DNA of 10,517 nucleotides, from positions 1 through 10,517 of the forward strand of contig CALBPH010000704.1 of the NCBI GenBank assembly GCA_937899365.1, written 5' to 3'. Source of the DNA: an uncultured Leptolyngbya sp. Lineage in GTDB: Bacteria; Cyanobacteriota; Cyanobacteriia; Phormidesmidales; Phormidesmidaceae. Under the pieces are notes generated by a model. That model did not search any database, was not told the DNA's origin, and saw nothing but the letters and a program-made list of their open reading frames with translations. Of the stretch, positions 4,792 to 10,517 are shown piece after piece (position 1 is the stretch's first letter; the number at the start of each line of letters is the position of its first letter). The translations under genes were made by a program, and so were the position numbers.

Positions 4792-7221
4792 CTATTCTGG
4801 GCAGGCAGTTTTATACGGCCATTTCCAACCAACAATCTCAGTTTGGTCTCTACCATGCTCGTGGGCGTAGGCCAGACACTCGATGATCTTGTTCTTCATT
4901 CGTTCTTTGGCATGGGCCGCCGCTGAACCCAGCTTAGGCACCCGGTTAATCACATCAATCACCAAGTTAAAGCGATCCACCTGATTGTTAATGGCTAGCT
5001 CTAGGGGGGTGTTGATATTCCCTTCTTCTTTGTAGCCCCGGACATGGATACGGTCCTGATTAGAGCGGCGATAGACCAGCTTATGGATCAACCAGGGATA
5101 GCCGTGGAAGTTAAAGATAACGGGCTTGTCGGGGGTAAATAGAGAGTCAAAGTCCCAATCCGATAGACCGTGGGGATGCTCTCCTGCGGACACCAGCTTG
5201 AACAGATCCACCACATTGACAAAGCGAACTTTGAGCTCAGGAAATTCCTCCCGCAGGATCGCCGTTGCCGCTAAAGATTCCATGGTGGGGATGTCACCAC
5301 AGCAGGCCATCACCACATCGGGTTCATCGGGCTCAGTTCCACAGTCGTCGTTGCTAGCCCAGTCCCAAATGCCAATTCCCTTGGTGCAGTGGGCAATGGC
5401 CTCATCCATGGGCAGATACTGCAGATGCTTCTGCTTATCTGAGATAATCACGTTGATATAGTCAACGCTGCGGAAACAGTGGTCCGCCACCGATAGCAAA
5501 CAGTTAGCATCGGGTGGGAAGTAAACTCGCACCACTTCAGGGCTCTTGTTGGTGACTAGATCTACATAGCCAGGATCCTGATGGCTAAAGCCGTTGTGGT
5601 CCTGTCGCCAGACTAGGGATGACAGCAGAATATTGAGAGACGAGACCGACCGTCGCCAGGGGACATGGTTGCGACAGATATCTAACCATTTGGCATGCTG
5701 GTTAAACATGGAGTCCACTACGTGGGCAAAGGCTTCATAGGTGTGGAAGAGACCGTGGCGACCGGTCAGCAAATAGGCTTCTAACCACCCCTGCAGGGTG
5801 TGCTCACTGAGCATCTCCATAACACGACCGTCGCGAGATAGTTCGGTGCCACCCTCGTCTTCTGGATAGATGTCGGCCATCCAGACCTTTTTGGTAACTT
5901 CGTAGACATTCTGTAACCGGTTTGAGGCTGTTTCATCCGGTCCCATCAGTCGGAAGTTGTTGGGGTTATCCCGCATAATGTCCCGCATCAACAAGCCCAG
6001 TGCCTTAGTATTTTCAAATTCTTCGGTACCGTGCTGGTCCATCTGGATGGCATAGTCACGAAAATCAGGCATCTTTAAGGCCCTACGCAGCAGACCGCCA
6101 TTGGCATGAAGGTTTGCTCCCATGCGACGGTGACCGGTGGGGGCTAAGGCCTTGAGTTCAGGGATCAGGGTGCCATTCTCATCAAAGACGTCTTCGGGGC
6201 GATAGCTACGCATCCACTCCCCAAGCCTAGTCAAGTGGTCGGGGTTGTCGTGCATACCGCCCATGGGTACCTGGTGAGACCGCCAAAAGTCTTCCACTTT
6301 TTTGCCATCTACCTCGGCGGGCCCGGTCCATCCCTTGGGGGTGCGTAGCACAATCATCGGCCAGCGGGGACGCTCAATCTTGCCCGATATCCGTGCTTCT
6401 CGCTGGATCTCTTTGATTTTGAGCACACATTCTTCCATCACCGAGGCCATCTTCTGGTGCATTTCTGCTGGGTCTTTACCCTCTACAAAGTAGGGGGTAT
6501 AGCCATAGCCCCGGAAGAGATATTCCAGCTCTTCGTGGGAGATGCGGGCCAGGATGGTGGGGTTAGCAATTTTGTAGCCATTCAGGTTTAGAACGGGCAG
6601 TACGGCACCATCACGGGCCGGGTTGATAAACTTGTTGGAATGCCAGGCGGTGGCCAGGGGACCTGTTTCGGCCTCACCGTCACCCACAACACAGGTAACA
6701 ATCAGGTCTGGATTATCGAGGACCGCACCATAGGCATGGGAAACGCTGTATCCTAGCTCTCCTCCTTCATGGATTGATCCGGGTGTTTCTGGGGTAACGT
6801 GGCTGCCGATAAATCCAGGAAAAGAGAACTGCTTAAAGAAGCGCTGCATTCCTTCTGCATCTTCACTCTTATCGGGATAGATCTCTGAGTAGGTACCTTC
6901 TAGATAAACGGGCCCCAACACCCCAGGAGCACCGTGCCCGGGACCGGCCACAAAGACCATGTCTAGATCGTACTTTTTGATCAGACGATTACAGTGGATA
7001 TAGGTGAAACTCAGAGCCGGTGATGCTCCCCAGTGACCCAGCAGGCGATGCTTGACATGCTCAGCTTTGAGGGGCTCTTTGAGCAGGGGATTTTCGCGTA
7101 GATAGATCATACCGACGGCGAGATAATTACAGGCTCGCCAGTAGGCATCTATTAGGTGTAGTTCCTCTTCTGTCAGGGCCAATGATGGGGAAGTAGTGGG
7201 TTGAATGGGGGCTTGAACCAT
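4792..7221 (-). CDS. xfp: Phosphoketolase (xylulose-5-P/fructose-6-P), 809 aa
   Basis: Thiamine-diphosphate enzyme that cleaves xylulose-5-P (and in many members fructose-6-P) with phosphate into acetyl-P and glyceraldehyde-3-P (or erythrose-4-P), bypassing pyruvate decarboxylation. Length is normal (about 790-830 aa). Visible signatures: HRLLGHWGASPAL with His63, VAGPGHGAPG with His96, GSHVTPETPGSIHEGGELGYS with His141, and the ThDP/Mg motif GDGEAETGPLA (180-190) with NLNGYKIANPT (212-222). The second half carries the GPDETASNRL glutamate region and RQDHNGFSHQDPG. These His positions agree with those of characterised phosphoketolases. AAGGAA (7231-7236, minus) precedes the ATG. The gene heads the xfp / phosphatase / ackA / tal block and diverges from ldhA. 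Substrate preference (single or dual) cannot be decided by eye. Confidence 0.97.
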   Translation of the reverse strand: MVQAPIQPTTSPSLALTEEELHLIDAYWRACNYLAVGMIYLRENPLLKEPLKAEHVKHRLLGHWGASPALSFTYIHCNRLIKKYDLDMVFVAGPGHGAPGVLGPVYLEGTYSEIYPDKSEDAEGMQRFFKQFSFPGFIGSHVTPETPGSIHEGGELGYSVSHAYGAVLDNPDLIVTCVVGDGEAETGPLATAWHSNKFINPARDGAVLPVLNLNGYKIANPTILARISHEELEYLFRGYGYTPYFVEGKDPAEMHQKMASVMEECVLKIKEIQREARISGKIERPRWPMIVLRTPKGWTGPAEVDGKKVEDFWRSHQVPMGGMHDNPDHLTRLGEWMRSYRPEDVFDENGTLIPELKALAPTGHRRMGANLHANGGLLRRALKMPDFRDYAIQMDQHGTEEFENTKALGLLMRDIMRDNPNNFRLMGPDETASNRLQNVYEVTKKVWMADIYPEDEGGTELSRDGRVMEMLSEHTLQGWLEAYLLTGRHGLFHTYEAFAHVVDSMFNQHAKWLDICRNHVPWRRSVSSLNILLSSLVWRQDHNGFSHQDPGYVDLVTNKSPEVVRVYFPPDANCLLSVADHCFRSVDYINVIISDKQKHLQYLPMDEAIAHCTKGIGIWDWASNDDCGTEPDEPDVVMACCGDIPTMESLAATAILREEFPELKVRFVNVVDLFKLVSAGEHPHGLSDWDFDSLFTPDKPVIFNFHGYPWLIHKLVYRRSNQDRIHVRGYKEEGNINTPLELAINNQVDRFNLVIDVINRVPKLGSAAAHAKERMKNKIIECLAYAHEHGRDQTEIVGWKWPYKTACPE

Positions 7222-7230
7222 AATTAATCT

Positions 7231-7236
7231 TTCCTT
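7231..7236 (-). promoter_or_regulatory. Ribosome binding site of xfp
   Basis: Minus-strand AAGGAA, 9 bases upstream of ATG 7221. It supports the annotated start. Confidence 0.5.
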
Positions 7237-7240
7237 GAAT

Positions 7241-7268
7241 AGAATAAATCGGTCGGTTCTACACTCAA
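7241..7268 (-). promoter_or_regulatory. Candidate sigma70-type promoter of xfp
   Basis: Minus strand: TTGAGT (7268-7263) as -35 and TATTCT (7246-7241) as -10, each 4/6 to consensus, 16 bases apart. The predicted start would leave a leader of only about 14 bases, placing the ribosome binding site almost at the 5' end. The real promoter may therefore lie further upstream. Confidence 0.3.
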
Positions 7269-7522
7269 AGCGTGATCAATGCTGTCGTATGGTCTATCGC
7301 TGTTTTTGAGAAGTTTGGAGCAGACCGAGCCGTCTCTGGCCATAGAAGGATGACTTGGGCAATGTTACGCTGGCGGTTGCTAGCGGTTGAACAATGCGGG
7401 CCGCAAGGTATAAGACATGTCGGTATCTCCTAAATCTTCGCGTTTACACCTGCATGCGAACATACCCATATGCTAGCTCCTCAAAAGGAAAGTGAAGATG
7501 AGAAACTCATAACCTTTGCTTT

Positions 7523-7528
7523 TATAAT
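7523..7528 (+). promoter_or_regulatory. Perfect TATAAT -10 box with an inverted repeat at the -35 position
   Basis: Consensus TATAAT on the plus strand, with no matching -35 hexamer. The ATGAG-AAA-CTCAT repeat (7498-7510) lies just upstream and could be an activator or repressor site. No protein gene starts nearby. Transcription would begin near 7535 and run into the GGAAAC-containing stretch, so a non-coding RNA or a very long ldhA leader is possible. Confidence 0.35.
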
Positions 7529-7697
7529 GATGAGGGAAACTAAATGGAACATGAACAAACCTGGAAACACCGGCGGCTGTTTAAGTTGGATTTATCGGCG
7601 ATTTTACCCTCAGACTAGGTTTTTCTCTGTTTTTTGAAGTATCAATTACCCATCCTAAATTTGGGTTAACGCCTTAACGTGTTTAGAGTTTTTTAAG

Positions 7698-7776
7698 TAT
7701 CTCCATGCTTTCAAGTGGGTTGAAATTATCAACATAGTTATGGAGATAGGACAACCATTAAAAGCTTTAATGGTTG
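7698..7776. repeat. Cluster of consecutive hairpins between xfp and ldhA
   Basis: TATCTCCAT (7698-7706) pairs perfectly with ATGGAGATA (7740-7748). Its 33-base interior holds TTTCAA-GTGGG-TTGAAA (7709-7725). Three bases later comes CAACCATTAAA-AGC-TTTAATGGTTG (7752-7776), an 11-bp stem followed on the plus strand by CTTTCTT. The last hairpin may be a weak plus-strand terminator; the whole may be a structured RNA. Confidence 0.5.
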
Positions 7777-8041
7777 CTTTCTTGCCGAGAGCCACTTTTT
7801 TGAAGTTTGTGGCGGGGTAGGCTAAACACCAACAGGGTTAAGGGTTTGAGTTAGCCCCTAGGACGTCAAGCAGCCTGTTTCTATCGGGTAAAAGATTGAC
7901 CTGGCCTATTTCTGCCCTACGTATGTAGCCTCAACAACATTTTTTCTTTAAGATTGTTTTCTCTGACAACGGGCGGCGTGATAAATGCGCTATTCGAGCT
8001 GTATTGCCCTAATGTTATCGATGGTGTGCATAGTTAGAGCC

Positions 8042-8045
8042 AAGG
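8042..8045 (+). promoter_or_regulatory. Ribosome binding site of ldhA
   Basis: AAGG, 7 bases upstream of ATG 8053. It supports this start. Confidence 0.45.
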
Positions 8046-8052
8046 TTGATCT

Positions 8053-9048
8053 ATGAGAATAGCTTTCTTTAATACCAAACCCTACGACCAACGCTCATTT
8101 ACAGAGATCAATACAGACCATAGTCACGAGCTAACATTTTTTGAGCCCCGGCTCACGCCAGAAACCGCCTCTTTGGCCTCGGGGTTTCCGGCTGTCTGTG
8201 TGTTTATTAACGATGAGCTGGGGGAAGAGACTCTACGTGCGATCGCAACCACCGGCACTAAGCTCATCGCCCTGCGCTGCGCCGGGTTTAACAACGTCGA
8301 CTTAAACGTCGCCAAGCAGCTGAGTATTACCGTCGTGCGGGTGCCCGCCTACTCCCCCTATGCGGTGGCAGAGCACGCCGTGGGGCTAATTATGACCCTC
8401 AACCGTAAGCTGTACCGTGCCTACAACCGGGTACGCGACGACAACTTTTCCCTAGATGGGCTTTTGGGGTTTGATCTCCATGGTAAAACCGTCGGTATTG
8501 TGGGGACCGGTAAAATTGGCCAGTGCTTTGCCCAAATCATGAACGGATTTGGCTGCAAGCTTCTGGCCTACGATGTGCGTCCAAATCCGGCCTGTGTGGA
8601 TATTGGCGTGGACTACGTGGAGCTACCCATATTACTAACGCGTTCCGACATCATTTCTCTCCACTGTCCGCTGTTGCCCTCCACCCATCACCTGATTAAT
8701 GCAGACTCTTTGCAGCATGTTAGACCCGGTGCCATGTTGATCAACACCAGTCGTGGTGGCCTAATTGACACCACAGCCGTGATTGAGGCGATTAAGGCGG
8801 GGCGCGTGGGCTACTTTGGTATAGATGTCTATGAACGGGAAGGGGGGCTGTTGTTTGAGGGCCTGTCTGACACGGTGATTCAAGCCGACGCATTCCGCCT
8901 GTTGCAGGCTTTTTCCAATGTGGTGATTACGGCCCATCAGGCGTTTTTTACCAAAGAGGCTCTGTCCAACATTGCTGAAACCACCCTGTCTAATATCAAC
9001 GATATCGAGGCAGGGAATCCTTGTGCCAATGAGGTAAAACTGGCCTAG
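8053..9048 (+). CDS. ldhA: D-lactate dehydrogenase (2-hydroxyacid dehydrogenase family), 331 aa
   Basis: Reduces pyruvate to D-lactate with NADH in the cytoplasm, regenerating NAD+ in fermentation. The layout is that of LdhA-type D-2-hydroxyacid dehydrogenases. There is an N-terminal catalytic half with LRCAGFNNVDL (74-84) and VPAYSPYAVAEHAVGLI (97-113). The Rossmann GxGxxG follows as GIVGTGKIG (148-156), with Asp174 in LAYDVRP favouring NAD over NADP. The catalytic residues are Arg234 in NTSRGGLIDT, Glu263 in DVYEREGG and His295 in TAHQAFFT. The His-Gln-Ala-Phe context and the segment LLFEGLSDTVIQADAFRLL closely resemble enterobacterial LdhA, one residue out of register. Length (331) is normal. 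A HIP1 site lies in the gene (8239). It diverges from xfp and precedes ppsA in the same direction. Activity on other 2-oxoacids cannot be excluded. Confidence 0.95.
   Translation: MRIAFFNTKPYDQRSFTEINTDHSHELTFFEPRLTPETASLASGFPAVCVFINDELGEETLRAIATTGTKLIALRCAGFNNVDLNVAKQLSITVVRVPAYSPYAVAEHAVGLIMTLNRKLYRAYNRVRDDNFSLDGLLGFDLHGKTVGIVGTGKIGQCFAQIMNGFGCKLLAYDVRPNPACVDIGVDYVELPILLTRSDIISLHCPLLPSTHHLINADSLQHVRPGAMLINTSRGGLIDTTAVIEAIKAGRVGYFGIDVYEREGGLLFEGLSDTVIQADAFRLLQAFSNVVITAHQAFFTKEALSNIAETTLSNINDIEAGNPCANEVKLA
8239..8246. repeat. HIP1 octamer GCGATCGC
   Basis: Perfect HIP1 copy inside ldhA. Confidence 0.85.
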
Positions 9049-9109
9049 GGTTAATGGGGACAGTGGCAACGAGACTTAGATGCGCTGCTACGTTAAGGCA
9101 AGTCAGATC

Positions 9110-9115
9110 TATAAT
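9110..9115 (+). promoter_or_regulatory. TATAAT box, likely -10 of ppsA
   Basis: A consensus -10 hexamer 238 bases before the ppsA start, with no recognisable -35, so it may depend on an activator. If used, the ppsA leader would be about 230 bases and include the upstream ORF and hairpins. Confidence 0.4.
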
Positions 9116-9248
9116 TAAAAAAGAGAAAGAGAGAGCGTTGCTGCTGCTTTAGGCGATGTGCCGGTTTGCTAAAAATGCCACCTGTTAGCATCTTGCAGAT
9201 AATCCCATGCCAGGGCTCGGCAGCTCCACAGATCCTACACTGCCCTTC

Positions 9249-9309
9249 GGAGGTCATCATGGCCCCACCTCCATGTCATCCCAATTGCGCTAACGCTTCA
9301 GTAGCCTAA
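9249..9309 (+). CDS. Possible 16-aa upstream ORF (leader peptide) of ppsA, with its Shine-Dalgarno
   Basis: A perfect GGAGG (9249-9253) stands 5 bases before ATG 9259, a better start signal than that of ppsA itself. The frame encodes MAPPPCHPNCANASVA and stops at TAA 9307-9309, 43 bases before ppsA. The PPP at residues 3-5 is a classic ribosome-stalling sequence relieved by EF-P. The stop codon lies in the loop of the GTAGCC/GGCTAC hairpin (9301-9317), and the Shine-Dalgarno can pair with ACCTCC inside the ORF (9267-9272). All of this is visible. That it is translated and controls ppsA is inference, and a chance ORF of this size is quite possible. Confidence 0.3.
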
Positions 9310-9317
9310 GTGGCTAC
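9301..9317 (+). repeat. Small perfect hairpin in the ppsA leader
   Basis: GTAGCC (9301-9306) and GGCTAC (9312-9317) pair around a 5-base loop that contains the upstream ORF stop codon. No T-run follows. Confidence 0.45.
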
Positions 9318-9352
9318 CGCAGTTGTCTCAGACCTATCGAAGGCAGGTTTTT

Positions 9353-10517
9353 ATGATGAAATCTACCCCAACGGGTGCTGCAACCGTCAGCATTCCAACT
9401 AACTTTATTCTCAAATTTGAACAGCTCGGTATTAACGATATCCCCCGGGTGGGTGGGAAAAACGCCTCCCTTGGCGAGATGATTCAACAGCTAACACCTA
9501 AGGGGGTGCGGGTGCCCACAGGTTTTGCTACCACCGCCGAGGCCTATCGCTACTTTATTCAACAGGCCAGACTAGAGGATTTGTTGCGATCGCACCTTGC
9601 CAGTCTCGACATCACCGATGTCCAAGCCCTGCGCCGCTGTGGCAAAGCGGTACGAACATTGATTTTAGACACGCCGTTTCCCCCCGAACTGCAGGCTGCC
9701 ATTGCGACCGCATACCGACAGCTTTGTGATGGCAACCCATCCCTGGACGTGGCCGTACGCTCCAGCGCCACCGCCGAAGATCTGCCCGATGCCAGCTTTG
9801 CCGGTCAGCAAGAAACCTATCTCAATGTCCAGGGGGTTAAGGGAGTGGTAGAGGCCTGTCACAAGTGTTTTGCCTCCCTATTTACCGACCGGGCCATTTC
9901 CTACCGCACCATCAAGGGGTTTAACCACTTTGATGTGGCCCTGTCGGTGGGGGTCCAGCGGATGGTGCGCTCCGACCTGGCCACGTCGGGGGTAATGTTC
10001 TCTATTGATACGGAAAGTGGGTTTAGGGATGCCGCCCTGGTGACCGCTGCCTATGGCCTGGGTGAAACCGTGGTCCAGGGGGCAGTCAACCCGGATGAAT
10101 ATCTTGTCTTTAAGCCCACCCTACTCCAGGGGTACAACTCTATTGTTAAAAAACACCTGGGTAGTAAAGAGATCAAAATGGTCTACGACGTGGGGGGCAG
10201 TAAGCTCACAAAGAACGTGCCCGTGTCCGAGGCCGACCGACAACGCTACGCCATTGACGACGATGATATTCTCACCCTAGCTCGCTGGGCCTGCACCATT
10301 GAAGACCACTATTCTAAGGTGCATAACGTTTACACCCCCATGGATATTGAATGGGCCAAGGACGGTATAACAGGAGAGTTATTTATTGTCCAAGCTCGGC
10401 CCGAGACGGTGCAGTCGCAAAAGTCTGGCGCGATTTTGCGCAGCTATAGTCTCGACAACAAAGCTCACGGTCTCACACCGCTACTCACCGGCCAAGCCGT
10501 GGGAGAGATGATTGGCC
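9353..10517 (+). CDS. ppsA: Phosphoenolpyruvate synthase, N-terminal 388 residues (cut by the window end)
   Basis: Converts pyruvate + ATP + water to PEP + AMP + phosphate, the gluconeogenic return from pyruvate. The frame stays open from ATG 9353 to the edge. The visible part is the ATP-grasp PEP/pyruvate-binding domain: VGGKNASLGEM (33-43), VRSSATAEDLPDASFAGQQETYLNV (135-159), the AAYGLGETVVQGAVNPDEY loop (232-250), DIEWA (331-335) and the domain-closing QARPETV (347-353). The start of the swivelling phosphohistidine domain follows (LLTGQAVGEMIG). The catalytic histidine and C-terminal barrel lie beyond the window. The full family protein is about 790-820 aa. QARPETV separates it from pyruvate phosphate dikinase. 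A second ATG at 9356 is an equally possible start; AGGCAGG lies 5 bases before 9353. It follows ldhA on the same strand, so both act at the pyruvate node. Confidence 0.95.
   Translation, partial: MMKSTPTGAATVSIPTNFILKFEQLGINDIPRVGGKNASLGEMIQQLTPKGVRVPTGFATTAEAYRYFIQQARLEDLLRSHLASLDITDVQALRRCGKAVRTLILDTPFPPELQAAIATAYRQLCDGNPSLDVAVRSSATAEDLPDASFAGQQETYLNVQGVKGVVEACHKCFASLFTDRAISYRTIKGFNHFDVALSVGVQRMVRSDLATSGVMFSIDTESGFRDAALVTAAYGLGETVVQGAVNPDEYLVFKPTLLQGYNSIVKKHLGSKEIKMVYDVGGSKLTKNVPVSEADRQRYAIDDDDILTLARWACTIEDHYSKVHNVYTPMDIEWAKDGITGELFIVQARPETVQSQKSGAILRSYSLDNKAHGLTPLLTGQAVGEMIG
9586..9593. repeat. HIP1 octamer GCGATCGC
   Basis: Perfect HIP1 copy inside the 5' part of ppsA. Confidence 0.85.

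Larger units (their letters stand above)
7222..8052. other. Long divergent intergenic region xfp / ldhA (831 bases)
   Basis: No convincing protein gene is seen on either strand. The xfp-proximal ~280 bases are of ordinary composition. From about 7490 the DNA becomes AT-rich and full of inverted repeats: ATGAG-AAA-CTCAT (7498-7510), a TATAAT box (7523-7528), and hairpins at 7648-7666, 7665-7678, 7698-7748 (with 7709-7725 inside) and 7752-7776. Further candidate pairs are GCCAC/GTGGC (7791-7795 with 7809-7813) and GGCTAA/TTAGCC (7820-7825 with 7851-7856). The last ~150 bases before ldhA should hold its promoter, but I see no strong one. The best guess is TTGCCC (8004-8009) with CATAGT (8028-8033). 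Confidence 0.6.
9049..9352. other. Intergenic region ldhA / ppsA (304 bases)
   Basis: No clear rho-independent terminator follows ldhA. Contents, left to right: a consensus TATAAT (9110-9115) without a good -35; a purine-rich stretch (9116-9136); TGCTAA/TTAGCA (9167-9172 with 9185-9190); GGAGGT/ACCTCC (9249-9254 with 9267-9272); a 16-codon upstream ORF (9259-9309); and GTAGCC-TAAGT-GGCTAC (9301-9317). The first ~130 bases after the TATAAT look like an untranslated leader of ppsA. Confidence 0.55.

Noticed and set aside
5126..5461. Plus-strand open frame of 111 codons antisense to xfp
   Set aside because: Shadow of the strongly conserved xfp coding frame, with low-complexity Ser-rich translation and no start signals. 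The same applies to antisense frames inside tal, ackA, ldhA and ppsA.
7454..7495. 13-codon frame starting ATGCGAACATAC upstream of the TATAAT box
   Set aside because: No ribosome binding site, very short, and no link to a downstream gene.
7527..7637. 36-codon open frame (ATG 7527 to TGA 7635-7637) in the xfp/ldhA spacer
   Set aside because: Its start overlaps the TATAAT box, it has no Shine-Dalgarno, and the translation resembles no small protein I know. More likely non-coding.
8004..8033. ldhA promoter TTGCCC / CATAGT
   Set aside because: Spacing is 18 but both hexamers are weak, and the predicted start would be only about 13 bases from the ATG. Mentioned only as a best guess in the intergenic entry.

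Overview
The window looks like a cyanobacterial chromosome segment. The reasons are four perfect HIP1 octamers (GCGATCGC at 3936, 4044, 8239 and 9586), a transaldolase with a C-terminal EF-hand pair of the cyanobacterial type, and a phosphoketolase gene clustered with a histidine phosphatase and acetate kinase. Nothing here is a mobile element, prophage, CRISPR array, tRNA or rRNA. I cannot name the genus from the sequence alone.

Layout. Positions 1-326 (+) hold the 3' end of an unrecognised gene whose stop codon overlaps the start of glsA (glutaminase, 323-1273, +). A convergent minus-strand block follows. In transcription order it is xfp (phosphoketolase, 7221-4792), a histidine phosphatase gene (4562-3924), ackA (acetate kinase, 3909-2713) and tal (transaldolase with EF hands, 2492-1314). 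The phosphatase and ackA are 14 bases apart and surely co-transcribed. The xfp-phosphatase gap (229 bases) and the ackA-tal gap (208-220 bases) are rich in inverted repeats. An 831-base divergent region (7222-8052) separates xfp from ldhA (D-lactate dehydrogenase, 8053-9048, +). A 304-base gap then leads to ppsA (phosphoenolpyruvate synthase, 9353 to the window end, +, truncated by the edge).

How the genes fit together. Phosphoketolase splits xylulose-5-P or fructose-6-P into acetyl-P plus glyceraldehyde-3-P or erythrose-4-P. Acetate kinase turns acetyl-P into acetate and ATP. Transaldolase rebalances erythrose-4-P, sedoheptulose-7-P, fructose-6-P and glyceraldehyde-3-P. LdhA consumes pyruvate and NADH, and PpsA sends pyruvate back to PEP. 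The window is therefore a central-carbon island for sugar-phosphate overflow and fermentation, probably used in the dark or under low oxygen (inference). The glutaminase at the left end belongs to nitrogen metabolism and has no evident link.

The protein genes are all known families. The least explained material is in the spacers: a roughly 70-base two-part hairpin upstream of tal; a three-segment alternative-pairing element before the phosphatase gene; a TATAAT box followed by a GGAAAC-repeat stretch and a run of hairpins between xfp and ldhA; and a short upstream ORF with a perfect Shine-Dalgarno and a PPP motif ahead of ppsA. All of these are sequence-level observations without expression or conservation evidence.
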